NCBI GenBank assembly: GCA_035610365.1
Contig: CM069436.1
Location: forward strand, 10,964,937-11,028,936
Direction of reading: 5' to 3'
DNA from: Aquatica leii
Taxonomy: Eukaryota > Arthropoda > Insecta > Coleoptera > Lampyridae
Length of the DNA stretch: 64,000 nucleotides
The notes under the pieces were generated by a model. That model was not told the origin of the DNA and did not search any database. It worked only from the letters and a program-made list of their open reading frames with translations. The position numbers and the translations under genes are program-made. Numbering within the stretch: the first letter of the stretch is position 1; every line of letters starts with the position of its first letter. This document shows, one piece after another, positions 23,809 to 34,496 of the stretch.

Positions 23809-25591
23809 ATGCTACCTAATGAACAATCAAAATTTGAAAGTTATTACAAGTGGAGTAAATTGGACAATAATTTAACAACCGACGGAGAAAACCTTTTTTG
23901 TCAAATTTGTTCAAAATTAGTAAGTTTGTATTATCTTAATTTAAATGCTTTTAATTACTAGTATATGTATTATTTTAGATCGGTGCTACTAAAAAGTACA
24001 ATGTAAAACAACACTTGGGTAATGGTTTATATTTAAAAAATATTTAAAAAAAACTATAAAACAACCATTGTTAAAAAACGTTATAGAAGATTAATAGAAT
24101 AAACCTAGCCCATCAGAAACAACTTTTGCTCTAGATTTGTGCGAAGCATTGGTGTCCGCTCAAACTCCTCTTAAAAAACTTGATAATATCAATTTTTGCA
24201 ATTTTCTTGAAGAATACACCAAACAAGTTGTTCCAGATGAATCAACTTTGAGAAAAAATTATTTAGACATGTTACCAATCGGTAAGCAGTTTAATTAAAG
24301 TATTAATAGTTTTCAAAATGCTGGTTTACCTTTTATAGAAAATACAGACAATAAGGAATGACATTAGGGGCCATTACATTAAGACTTCGGTTGGTGAAGC
24401 AACCGATTGCAGAGGTCGATATATAGCAAATTTTGTAGTTGGTAAATTGTCTGAACTAGAACCAGGAAAAGCTCATTTGCTATCATCCAAAACAATTCCA
24501 CAGATCAATTACAAAACAGTTGCAAATTTTTTCGATGATTGTTTATGTAAGTTTTTTGTAATGATTGATTAATATAATCCAATCTATTAATTACAATTAT
24601 ATAATTTTATGTTTGTAGGACTTCTGTATTCCAATGGCGTAAAAAAAGAAAAGGTTTTCTTATTCGTAACCGATGCAGCACCTTATATGATCAAATCCAC
24701 TCAAGCATTAGAAATATTTTATCCGAATTTAAAACATTTAACCTATGGAATACATAGAGTGTGTGAATTCATTGGAGACGAGTTTGCAATACTAAACAAA
24801 TTAATTCCTGCCACCAATAAGGTAAAAATCTCTAACGTATTAGATTCTCTTTTTGATTATTGGATCTTGTTCCAGGTTTTTGTGAAAGTACCATACGGGT
24901 AAGGGCCTATAACGAAAAACTTCCAGATGTTAAACTTTCACTGGACCCTATCATAACAAGATGGGGAACTTGGTTATCTGCTTGCATTTTTTATGCCACA
25001 CATTTTGAAAAAATCAAAGACGTACAGTTCATACTATAATCTGACATTGTCTTATACATTAATTGAATTGCCTTACTTCAGGTGGTTGAATTATTTGACG
25101 AGACGGCCTCTGAAGCAATTGCTAAATCTCAAAAAGCTTTTAAAGACGAAGCTGTTAAGCAAAGACTAGTTTTTATAAAAACACACTGTTCTGGCATTCC
25201 TGACAAATTAAAGAAGCTAGAAAAAAGCGAAACCGCAACGACCGAATCTTTCGCTACATTCGAAAGAATAAGAGCAATTATAAGAGCATGTCCAGGGACT
25301 ATAGAAAGAAAAATTAATCAAAAATTGGATTTCGTCACATTAAAAAATCCTTCTTTTGGCCTCTTTAAACAACTGACTGAAATTCAAAAAAGGAAGGTCA
25401 TGAAGCATCAACAGAAAATATCTTTAACAATAACAGTAACATCGGCATTAAAATTTGCTCCACTAACATCTTTTGATGTCGAAAGAAGTTTTTCCTTCTA
25501 TAAAAATATTTTAAATAATAAAAAGCAACAGCTTCTTAGTCAAAATATTGAAAAATATTTGATTTGTGCTTGGGAAAATAATAACACTTAA
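23809..25591 (+). pseudogene. hAT-family transposase gene in about six exons
   Basis: Exon 1 (23809-23919) encodes an N-terminal KWSKLDN...LFCQICSKL, the first half of a BED/C2H2-like finger, and ends at a GTAAGT donor. The next exon opens with IGATKKYNVKQHLG after TTTTAG. Later exons hold TFALDLCEALVSAQTPLKKL (24120), RGRYIANFVVGKL (24415), VFLFVTDAAPYMIKS (24655), PIITRWGTWLSACIFYA (24950) and the C-terminal dimerisation block SALKFAPLTSFDVERSFSFY (25443). Good GT..AG borders lie at about 24285/24339, 24555/24619, 24832/24876 and near 25040/25081. Known: the last block and 'TRWGTWL' are hAT signatures. Stops in exon 2 (24040-24100) suggest it is dead, though the 3' half (25082-25591) is fully open. 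No terminal repeats were found. Confidence 0.8.
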
Positions 25592-25594
25592 TAA

Positions 25595-26215
25595 ACATTG
25601 TAAAACGAAAAAAAAACTGTAAATTTTAATAGGTATTTGTGCTTTTTTGGCAGGTTTAATATGCGTTTTATACCACCTCTTTTGGTATTTTTTCTTGTCT
25701 TACAATCCGCTCTTTATTCACTATTATTTGGTTTCAATTATAAATTGTAATTCTATATTACAGTACCCTCGTTTGTTTTAGCAATTTATATTTTGTTACT
25801 ATTTGATAATGTTGCGTTTCTTGTGCAAACAAGTTTTTGGTTGCTCATGTTTAATTACGTCTTAACTTTGTACCCTCTGCATCAAGCATTGTTGCATTTT
25901 AATCGTACGTTATTTGTATTGATACTTCCGTCGTCGGAACGTGTGTTTGTTAATAAAATAAAAAGCGGTGTTATTAAATAAATGATGATAGTAGTAATTC
26001 TAGAAAAAATTATACCAAGAACTAAAAGTTGACGCGTGCACGTTGATTTTGTGTTATAATTTTAGACTAGTGACGTTACAACTCTAAAGGTAAGTTCATT
26101 AGGGTTTGTAACTAATCTGATGGGTTTCTGGGTGATTAAGGATTTAGAAACTAATTTCATCGGGTTTTTGATTGGCGTTCACACTAATTTTACTTACCAA
26201 ACTAATAGTAATTAC
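25595..26215. other. No gene; short block shared with 38000-38075
   Basis: AT-rich. About 60 bases around 25748-25795 resemble 38019-38068 (both read ATTGTAATT.TATATT.CAGTAC then TCGTTTGTTTTAG or a close variant), so an old repeat is present. Confidence 0.4.
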
Positions 26216-26219
26216 AAGG

Positions 26220-26720
26220 TTTTTAAGAAATTCAAACAATATAAATCTAAACACGGCCATAAAGAATGTGTACACATATAGACATCTACAAACCTCGGTA
26301 GAACAATCGCGCAATCAAACAAAAAAATAAGAACAGAAACAATAATAGCAATAACATTTATCAAATTAAAGAAATATTATTTACATATTGCTATAAGATT
26401 TAGGACCAGGAGATCACACTTCTACGTATTCTCAGTACTTCTGTATAAAGTCAAAACGTGGACTCTAAAGAAAGTTATAGATAAACTACAGATTTTTGAA
26501 ATGTGGTGTTTCTGCAACATGTGGAGAATCTTCTGAACAGATAAGATTACCAACGCTAAAGTTTTAATCAAAATTTAAAAATAATATAAAATTATGAACA
26601 CAATAAAAAAGAAAATGTTTTTGTATCTGAGTCATGTAATGAAAGATCTCAAATTGCAGTAGAACAATTGCACAGCATTTACCTTAGAAAGCTCAATTAG
26701 CAAAGTGCTCAGTTACTAGT
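26220..26720 (+). pseudogene. LINE reverse transcriptase C-terminal fragment, unit 1
   Basis: The plus-strand translation contains YVFSVLLYKVKTWTLKKVID (about 26425-26485), IFEMWCFCNMWRIF and KKKMFLYLSHVMKD (about 26605). Known: LINE ORF2 proteins of many insects carry, after the palm, 'Y.fS.LLYG.E.WTl.k....kl.aFEMW..RR.lrI' and 'rr.l.YlGHvmR'. The match is ordered and well spaced. Many stops; no catalytic domain. A diverged second copy of the same stretch lies at 27541-27583 plus 29272-29640. Confidence 0.65.
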
Positions 26721-26884
26721 CGATACGGTTGCAACGATAACCATCGTTCTTCCTGACATGTAACGGTGCGACTTTGAACGGCAACTTTACCAATACATTT
26801 ATACAGACAAGTCAAAATAACCATTAGTTTGAAAAATGGAGTATTTGACTATCAAGTAAAAAAAGTTATCCTGGAAATAGACGT

Positions 26885-27420
26885 TATAAACAAGTATGGG
26901 TTACACAAAAAACGCAGCTGTGCGGGTTTTACTAAGTGAAAACGTTACTCTACCTAAAAAAACTGAAAGTATAATGATGGCAGAATGAAAATTAAAAAAT
27001 GGATACTATTTGACAGAACCAATGTGAAAAACATAATGCCAGTAATGATCTTGAATGTTAACTCAGATCTAGTATCGTTGAAAAAGAAGACCGCGGTAGA
27101 CCAATGTACTCCAGTATTGTGAGATGCAAAAATTTTACAAAAACTACATCAGCAAGAAGTTTTACGTACCGAGGATCTATGGCAAGCATTATAATATATC
27201 AACAAAAAAATGGAGTTCTATAATATAACATTAAAAAACTGGCTTAGTTGCGGCCTAGATCAACTGGATTGAAAAACAGTTCGGAACACGTTAGAGCTCG
27301 TCTTCCAAAGAATAAAAGCACAAATCTTAGTTTGCAGTTACCAAAATATAAAGAGTTGCCGTTATTTTCACGACCCTTTTTAACGGTGCGCGGCTAGTTT
27401 CTTGTTCTAGGACAAAACAA
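26885..27420 (+). pseudogene. Ty3/gypsy pol fragment (protease-to-RT linker), unit 1
   Basis: A frame beginning near 26910 reads NAAVRVLLSENVTLPKKTES, then KLKNGYYLTEP, MPVMILNVNSDLVSLKKKTA and DQCTPV. Known: between protease and RT, gypsy-like pol proteins have a beta-rich zone of the form 'a..vtiPp.se..v......g..yl.EP......vpvrv.N.....v.LkkGt.i...epv'. The match is good in order and spacing but has several stops. A related copy at 30010-30430 follows the second LINE piece. No integrase or RT seen here. Confidence 0.45.
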
Positions 27421-27589
27421 TCTCAAGGAAAAACTAGTAAAACATTCTAAAAAAAAACTAAATGAGCGATGTAACAATTACGGTCTTAAAATGAATTTTA
27501 CTTAAACTAAAATTATAGTATGTAATTATAAAGTTTCTAAGAATTTAAACAATATAAACCTGACAATAGCAAACACCATCATAAAACAA

Positions 27590-28187
27590 ATAATTATTTT
27601 TGGGTTTTGAACCGCGTTCCATATTCACAATTTTCACAAAATTTCTGAAACTTACAAACTTTGAATAATTTACAATGTTTGACGTTTCGACAGTCATGTC
27701 GCTGTCTTCTTCAGAAAAAACTGAAACTGAAGATGTAGGATCCTGACAAGCCTTTATATTACGCCGTTCGGGTCAATGGTTCGTGACGGTTCCGTTTAAT
27801 TAGTTTTCCGGAACATGTTTTTCCATATTGGCCCTAGATCGATTCCATTCTCCCTATTAAAATTGTCGTACTTCTGGATTTCAATGGCTTCCTTGTATAG
27901 TCTAGACCAGAAGTTTTGGGATTTACCCAACATTGTTACCTCTTCAAATTTTATCGTGTGACCGGTGTCTAAAAATTGTTCCGCAACAGCAGATCTTGTG
28001 TTGTGTTTTTTTGTATCCGCCTTATGTTCATTTAATCTGGTAGCTAAGTTGAGTCCCGTTTGTCCTATGTAAGTCAGCCCACACAAACAAGGGATGTGGT
28101 AGACCCCTGGTTCTTTGAGTGGTGCTTTTGTTTCTTTTGATTTTGAGAAATTGGCGGCTGGTTGATGTGATCCAGAAAGTTGTGTAG
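27590..28187 (-). pseudogene. Penelope-like element copy B: GIY-YIG nuclease and tail
   Basis: On the minus strand: a short RT piece (LHNFLDHINQ, about 28185-28155) jumps by deletion to the linker before the nuclease. Then come the GIY-YIG zone GLTYIGQTGLNLATRLNEHK (28080), RSAVAEQFLDTGHTIKFEE, FWSRLYKEAIEIQKYDNFNR and the family C-terminus NGIDLGPIWKNMFRKTN with its stop at 27796. After the stop come the shared non-coding block with a hammerhead-like core and the first codons of a following copy (27600-27625). It forms the left arm of an inverted pair with copy C. Confidence 0.92.
27685..27714 (-). ncRNA. Hammerhead-like ribozyme core, PLE copy B
   Basis: On the minus strand CTGAAGA, stem II GACAG/CTGTC around a short loop, then GAAAC. 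Same position in the element as in copies A, C and D. Confidence 0.6.
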
Positions 28188-29271
28188 TGTTTTTTGGATC
28201 ACATCAACTAGTTAGATTTCAACATCAAATTCTCCATGGAAAAGGAAACAAACAGAAGCATTCCGTTCTTGGACGTGCTGGTCACTCGAAATATGGACAA
28301 CAAATTGGGACATCAAGTATATAGAAAACCGACACATACTGACAGATACCTCAACGCCGAATCACATCATCATCCAGCTCAAAAGTTTGCAGTTCTAAAA
28401 ACTTTAGTACACAAGGCGATCAGTGAACCGAACACGATAAAGACTGAGCTAGGTCACCTAACAAACGCCTTAATAAATAAAGGTTTTAGAAAAGCAGACA
28501 TATAACGAGCAATTGACAAACACTGTAAGGAAAAACGAAAGAAGGAGGAACCCGTGGCAATTTCCTTTCTTCCTTACATAAAAGGCTGTACGGATAAAAT
28601 AGTTAGGATACTTAGAGAGAAAAATATAAAAGGGATCTTCACTGCAACAAATAAAATAGCCGCCAATTTCTCAAAATCAAAAGAAACAAAAACACCACTC
28701 GAGGAACTAGGGGTGTACCACATCCCTTGTTCGTGTGGGCTGGCTTACATAGGACAAACGGGAGGCAACATAACTACCAGATTAAAAAAACATAAAGCGG
28801 ATACAAAGAAACACAACACAAGATCTGTTGTTGCGGAACACATTTTAGACACCGGCTACACGATAAAATTTGAAAAGGCAACAATGTTGGTTACATCCCA
28901 AAACTTCTGGCCTAGACTATACAAGGAAGCCACTGAAATCCAGAATTACGACAATTTTAATAGGGATAATGGAATCGATCTAGCGCCAATATGGAAAAAC
29001 ATGTTCCGAAAAACTAATGAACCGTCACGAACCATTGATCCGAACGCCGTAATATAAAGGCTTGTCAGGATCCTACATCTTCAGTTTTAGTTTTTTTCTG
29101 AAGAAGACAGCGACATGGCTGTCGAAACGTCAAACATTGTAAATTTTTCAAAGTTTGTAAGTTTTCTAAGTTTTATAAATTTTGTGAAAAGTGTAAATAT
29201 GGAACGCGGTTCAAAACCCGAAAATAATTATTTGTTAAAAAATCATGGCCGCAAAAGCCTCAAAAATAAAA
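28188..29271 (+). pseudogene. Penelope-like element copy C: RT tail, GIY-YIG nuclease, start of next copy
   Basis: The copy begins inside the RT (LDHIN) and continues IPFLDVLVTRNMDNKLGHQV, the linker with one in-frame stop (28503-28505), FLPYIKGCTDKIVRILREKN, then CSCGLAYIGQTGGNITTRLK (28730) and SVVAEHILDTGYTIKFE. It ends IDLAPIWKNMFRKTNEPSRT with the stop at 29055-29057. Beyond that are the hammerhead-like core and the first ~40 codons of a next copy (MERGSKPENNYLLKNHGRKS at about 29200), cut off at 29271 where LINE-like sequence resumes. Apart from the one stop the frame is open, so this is one of the better nuclease copies. Confidence 0.93.
29098..29127 (+). ncRNA. Hammerhead-like ribozyme core, PLE copy C
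   Basis: CTGAAGA, perfect 6-bp stem II GACAGC/GCTGTC with loop GACATG-like, then GAAAC. The best-paired stem II among the four family-1 copies. Confidence 0.62.
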
Positions 29272-29640
29272 CCGTCATAATGAATGTGTATTCATATAAA
29301 TACCTAGGAGCCTGAGTAGAAGAATCGCGGGATATTGATATAAGACTTAGAAAGAGGTTGTTAAACTGCTACGTGGACTTTAAAAAAACAAAGACAGACT
29401 TTCTAAATGTGGTATTACCACAAAATGTGGAGAATCTCCTAAACAGATAGGATCACCAACGCCAAATTTTAAATCAAAATGTAAAAACAAGATGAAATTA
29501 TACACCATAAAAACGAAAATGCTCCAATGTCTGGGTCATGTAATGAAAGGTCACAAATACACTCTTTTAGAATTCTTAATAATGGTTCAAAAACCTAAAA
29601 AGCTGTTTTGGTTGCAACAACACTTAATTGTTTAGCGCTG
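29272..29640 (+). pseudogene. LINE reverse transcriptase fragment, unit 2
   Basis: Resumes right after PLE copy C with NVYSYKYLGA..EESRDIDIRL, then 'KCGITTKCGESPKQIGSP' and MLQCLGHVMKGHKYTLLEF. Nucleotide similarity to 26460-26650 is obvious (e.g. both share ATGTGGAGAATCT and GTCATGTAATGAAAG). Stops and frameshifts throughout. Confidence 0.6.
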
Positions 29641-29689
29641 TCGTCAATAAAATCCGGTTAGCTGTAATACACTTGAAGAAGAAGTGAAA

Positions 29690-29945
29690 CATTCTTAAAA
29701 CCTCAAGAATATTCAGGCCAATTTAGGAAACAAACAGAATATTCTAGACAAAAAATTTTAATATAAAAAGTAAGCAAAGAAAATCGGAATTAGTCTTAAA
29801 GAAGATTCGCTAGTGTAAATAAATAAATACAATTCGGTGTTTTAACGCGTCTACCGTAGAGATAAATAAATGTAAATGATGTTATACGCGGACTGTGTTT
29901 ATAAGTCTACAGTGACAATGACATATAAATTATTGTAAAAGGTTG
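29690..29945 (+). repeat. LTR-like direct repeat, first copy
   Basis: Begins with a coding tail (KNIQANLGNKQNILDKKF, stop) and continues GTGTAAATAAATAAATACAA, TTCGGTGTTTTAACGCG and TATACGCGGACTGTGTTTAT. About 250 bases are repeated with moderate divergence at 30530-30790. AATAAA motifs are present. Probably the 3' end of a pol-like frame followed by an LTR. Confidence 0.5.
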
Positions 29946-30529
29946 TTCTTATTATATTATGATTATAATTATCATTAGTCTTTAGGGTTAAGGGTAAAGA
30001 AGTTTTCTTTATTGGTCAGAAAACGCAGCCGTGCGGGTTTTACTAAGTGAAGACGACTCTGAATAGAGTAACTAAAGGTGTGGTGATGGTATTCCTAGAA
30101 GAAAATTCCCGAAACGGCTATTAATTGGCAGAACAAATATGAGAAACATGTTAACTCCATTACTGTTAAAAAAAAGAAATTCGCCAATGTACGACAGTAT
30201 TTCAAATTATGACAAGCAAAAATTCTACCAAAATGATGTCACTAAGAAGTCTCACGTGCCGTAGTACGAGAATCTATGGGAAGCATTATATAATCTCAAG
30301 AAAGAAATAGAGTTGCATAACATTAAGAAACTGGCACAGCTCAAACTTATTTGTGGCTGAGAACAACTGGATTAAAAGACGGTTCAAAACATATCAAGGA
30401 ATAAACGTACAAGTGTTAGTTTGCAGTTATGTCTAAACAAAGCATCAAGCCAGGGAAAGTAGAACATTGCTACTTCTATACCAAAATAGAGTTGCCGGAC
30501 TCTTTCTATCGGTGCCACGTCCAGTTTTT
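29946..30529 (+). pseudogene. Short internal remnant of a gypsy-type element between LTR-like repeats
   Basis: Contains a diverged second copy of the 26885-27420 block (both have the word GTGCGGGTTTTACTAAGTGA; here at about 30033) and a later 65-codon open frame (30429-30626) whose end, NLENIRVDLKNKQNILDKN, equals the tail found before the first LTR-like repeat. Most of the pol coding region is missing. No catalytic motif remains. Confidence 0.4.
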
Positions 30530-30790
30530 TGTTAATCTTAAGAAAGAGGCAATAAAACATTCCCAAAACCTCGAGAACATTCGAGTCGATTTAAAAAACA
30601 AACAGAATATTCTAGACAAAAATTAAAACAAAGTGGTAAAGAAACAAAATCGTTGTCAGTCTTAAAAAAGATTCACCGGTGTAAATAAATAAGTGCAATT
30701 CGGTGTTTTAACGTGTGTACCGTAGAGATAAATAAATGTAAATTATGGTATACGCGGACTGTGTTTATAAATATACAGTAATAGTGATAT
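30530..30790 (+). repeat. LTR-like direct repeat, second copy
   Basis: Matches 29690-29945, including AACAGAATATTCTAGACAAA, ATTCGGTGTTTTAACG and ACGCGGACTGTGTTTATAA. Confidence 0.5.
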
Positions 30791-30799
30791 ATAACCTAT

Positions 30800-31855
30800 T
30801 GTAAGTATTTGTTTTTATCATATCGCTAGTTTCTTATTTTACTTAGCTTGTTATATTGTGTTAGTTTCGTAAATTAGTTATACTTATAATAATCGTGCAA
30901 ATAGTTAAGTTTTAAGTTTGCAAAATAAGTATGTACATCTTACGTTTTCTAAGAGTTTTAAAATTTATTGCAAACGAAAAGTATTCGAGAATTTATTCTT
31001 AAAAAAATTAAATGTTTAATGCTTAGTACATGTGATAAATATTTTTTGCGGTGATTTACCGTTAACATATTTAGGAAACTGTTCATCTATTGTAAAAGTA
31101 AATATTTTAATTGCATTAAAATTTTGTGTAAATCATAGATTTTAATTTTTTGATAAAATTAAATACCTACAATCAGTAGTCAATGCTGCAATAGCTTCAT
31201 TTCATTATTAAAATTTTAAAAACGCAAGATTTATATTTAAAATCAATTTATTTATCTTGGAAATAAACAAAATGAAACGTTACATATTTACAATATTGTA
31301 AATCAATAATAAAACAATTTTTAGTATTTTTTTGAAGGGTCATTGACTAAATGGCTTAATGGAGAAGCCGACACTGCTTACAATGAGTATAAATTTGTAA
31401 ACATTCTGAAAATGTATTTAAATTGATGATATTAATCAATAAAGTTTTTTTTACAAACGTAATATATTTATATACTATAAAGTAGTTAAGTTTTAACTAA
31501 AATTAATCAAAAAAATAAATAATAAAAAAATAAAGTCAAACATTAATAACCAGAAAAGTGAAACTTAAAATGTCCGATAAATGGCCAATACTTTTTTGAC
31601 CTCTGTGTGTGTAAATAATATTATGTTATAAAGAAAAAAAACTTATATGCCATACTAAATAAATAAAACTATAAAACAGCTGTAGTTTAAATACTGTTTG
31701 TATTATATTAAAACATTCCTAAAAAATATTCAACCAATCCAAATAGGTAAAATTTGACTACAATAAAATTTACTTTTAAATTAATAATTTTTAATATTGG
31801 TAAAGTTCATCACTCAAAGTGGAGTATTGTTTAAAATAATATTTTAATATTCTTG
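30800..31855. other. No gene seen
   Basis: AT-rich non-coding sequence; no repeat or frame recognised. Confidence 0.5.
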
Positions 31856-31917
31856 AAGTCTTCTCCTCAATTTTATGTATTTTTTAATATTTTATTTTAT
31901 GAAATTAATTAGACATG

Positions 31918-31945
31918 TTTCGCTAATAAGAATTAGCATCATCAG
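31918..31945 (-). ncRNA. Hammerhead ribozyme core, left arm
   Basis: On the minus strand a consensus CTGATGA, 6-bp stem II GCTAAT/ATTAGC with a TCTT loop, then GAAAC. Closer to the textbook core than the family-1 copies. Helices I and III not resolved by eye. Confidence 0.65.
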
Positions 31946-32204
31946 TATAACTAAAAACTAAAATTAAAACATTCGAATATAAATAAAGAATACTAACCAA
32001 ATAAAATTGTTAACAAATTATAAATTAATATGTCAGTTAAACGTGTTTGACAATTTTATACAGTCTACTATATTTAAAAAATTATTTTAAATTAAGAAAA
32101 TAAAATAATAAAAAATATGAAAAGAATAGAAAAATGAAAAGAATAAAACTATAATTTTGAACTGAGTGTTATAAATAATAATAACGATCAAATACCAATT
32201 TTAC

Positions 32205-32408
32205 ATAAATCTGAAGTGTATGTATAAACTTACTTCTTTTTGCAATTCTTCATATATTGGTCAAACAGGTAGAAAATTCAAAACTAGACTAAATGAACAT
32301 TTATATTTAATAAATAGATATTTAAATACAAATTTTTATAACACTAACTCTGCTTTTGCCAACCATATCTTATGTTCAGGACATTCATTTTTTTCAGATA
32401 TTGTCTAA
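32205..32408 (+). pseudogene. GIY-YIG endonuclease fragment of a PLE (third family)
   Basis: The frame reads YKLTSFCNSSYIGQTGRKFK, then TRLNEHLYL and, about 20 residues on, SAFANHILCSGHSF. This is the GIY-YIG pattern (C..C...YIGQT.R....R..EH......S..A.H...tgH) seen at the end of PLE proteins. The frame stops at 32408. RT is absent. Sequence differs from family 1 (no RSAVAEQFLDT), so it is a separate lineage. Confidence 0.8.
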
Positions 32409-32659
32409 ATAAAATGTTAAATTTAAATCCCTCAATTCTTCTCACTTTAAAATTATAGTTTTATTCTTTTCATTTTTCTATTCTTTTGATATTTTTGATT
32501 TTTCTATTTTCTTTAATTAAAATAATTTTTTAAATATACTAGACTCTATAAAATTGTCAAACACGTTTGATTGACATTTATAATTTGTTAACAATTTTAT
32601 TTGGTTGGTATTCTTTATAAACGTAAATTCCAATGTTTTAATTTTAGTTTTTAGTTATA

Positions 32660-32687
32660 CTGATGATGCTAATTCTTATTAGCGAAA
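32660..32687 (+). ncRNA. Hammerhead ribozyme core, right arm
   Basis: Plus-strand CTGATGA, stem II GCTAAT/ATTAGC, loop TCTT, GAAAC: identical in core and stem II to the left-arm copy, in opposite orientation. Confidence 0.65.
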
Positions 32688-32770
32688 CATGTCTTAATTT
32701 CTTTAAAAAAAATATTAAAAAATACAGAAAATTGTGGAGAAGACATTAAGAATATTAAAATATTATTTTA

Positions 32771-33925
32771 ATAATTTTTAGAAATAATATTTAATTATGT
32801 AACAACTAACGAAATTGGTTTTTATTAATAAACTTCTGCTATAGTTTCTATTTCTAATAAAAAAATAATAAAAATTGCACTACAATGCCCATTCAAACAA
32901 ACGGTCGCTAGAATCTTTTCAGTCGATGAAACCGTATTTGTCTTCGTTGACAAAAGCACTTTCACTAAACGATGTCTATTGTTTTAACTGTTCTTTAGTT
33001 GAATGATTAATTCATGTTTCATCAACAATTATAAATCAACGATAAATTAATTTTAATTACGTTTCAAAACGTTGACTTTTATTATTGTTTGCCAGCAACG
33101 GTTTTGTTTTGCTAAAAACTCTTTCGTATGCAATTGTTCAATTTCTGCATTCGACACGCATTGTTTCGCAATCATTATTATATTGTTTAACGAAAAAGTA
33201 ATTAAACAGATTTTTTTGCATGTAGTAAAAGTTTAAACTTAAAATGTAAATAAATAATCTAAAAAATAGATAACAAACATTAAAAAAAAAGAAAAACTTG
33301 TTATAAAACAAAATTAAGAAAAAAAGTGCGCTTTTAAATAAACATTGATTCATTTAAATAATAACAAAAGAAAGTATAAAGAAAAAGTAGAAATTTTTAA
33401 TTTAAAACATTAAAAGTTCAACATAGAGAAAATAAATTAATATTTAGATTTTACTACGAAAATTATTCTAAGCTAAAAACAAAAAGGAAAAAAAAAACAA
33501 CAATAACATTATATAGACCAGATAAAAATGAATAAAAATGACTTTTGAAAGGATTCAAATGTGACAATTAAGTACGGAGAAAACAAGTATCAAGCAAGTG
33601 ACTTCAATAGAAGAGTAAGAAACAAAACCTACAAAATTATAACTGTAAAAAGTTAGTTTTATTGTACTAGTAGAAAAAACCTAAAGTATAAATCTCCAAC
33701 ACAATTTCTTTCAAGATTAGCATTAATGCTTGTAATAAACCAATAGCACTCAGTATGTTAAAAGTAAAATCGAAATAAGTATAAAATTTTCAAAACATAA
33801 ACTTACGATAATGAAATGCGAAAAATGATTTTAGTAAGAATTAAAAAAAGCGGTTTTGCGGTTGTTATGTTTATGATTATAAGCGATAATTTTTCGTTAT
33901 TTTTCTTTATCACCAGTATATCAAG
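32771..33925. other. No gene seen
   Basis: Very AT-rich with long A and T tracts; nothing recognised. Confidence 0.5.
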
Positions 33926-33929
33926 AAAG

Positions 33930-34442
33930 GCTAGACTGCTGTTATGTTCTCCATAGTAGTAGTAGAGCCCCCCTTCAACCGATAGTAAGCACCATTAATG
34001 CAACAACCTAATCGTTAGCACGTTATCTAGCTGCAAAATTTTTGCCGTTGACAGGAAATATAGAAACTCACATTAAAGATTCTACTTATATAGGACAGAC
34101 GCTCTATTGAAGTTAAAGTAAAACAACATACGGCTGACTGTAAACACCGCAGAGTTACTAAATCAGCAGTGGGAGAACACGTGTGGAACCAAAGACACAC
34201 GCTGAACTTTGACCAAACTAAAGTGTTGGCGAGAACTTCTTTCTAGTTTTCTAGACTAATCCACGAAGCTGATGAAATAGAAAAACATCCATGTAATATG
34301 CACCGAGAAGACGGTTTAAGACTCGGCAAATCTTGGCTACCAGTATTATATCCTCTAAGACGAAGATCAACCTTCTTGGAAAGAGCACAAACACTTACTT
34401 CGAGTAATAACAAAGTCAGTCAAGCGGTAATGGAAAGATAAG
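33930..34442 (+). pseudogene. Penelope-like fragment, fourth family: RT piece joined to GIY-YIG nuclease
   Basis: The interrupted frame first gives PIVSTINATT, SLARYLAAKFLPLTGNIETH and IKDS, the RT block 'RPIVS....PtY.LA.yL...l.PLtG....hikdS'. An internal deletion then leads straight to STYIGQTRSIEVKVKQHTAD (about 34080), RRVTKSAVGEHVWNQRHTL, FDQTKVLARTS and IHEADEIEKHPCNMHRED, the GIY-YIG nuclease and its family C-terminus, ending GKSWLPVLYPLRRR. The RT palm is lost. The tail 'W.P.l.PL.....' differs from family 1. Confidence 0.8.
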
Positions 34443-34496
34443 TTCCGTTAATCACGTTAATTGGTATAAATATCGTCACTTACACCTTTTCCTTCA

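Larger units (their letters stand above)
31856..32770. mobile_element. Inverted-repeat Penelope-like remnant, third family
   Basis: Two arms of about 300 bases (31856-32160 and 32445-32765) are imperfect reverse complements. Shared words include AATTGTTAACAAATTATAA/TTATAATTTGTTAACAATT and GACATGTTTCGCTAATAAG/CTTATTAGCGAAACATGTC. Each arm carries a hammerhead core, and a GIY-YIG fragment lies between them. Inferred: two oppositely oriented tails of one PLE family, as in the inverted pairs at 7 kb and 28 kb. Confidence 0.7.

Noticed and set aside
27600..29271. Inverted pair read as a single DNA transposon with terminal inverted repeats
   Set aside because: Both arms encode the same PLE nuclease tail and the joint lies inside RT sequence, so it is two opposed retroelement pieces rather than a transposon with inverted ends.
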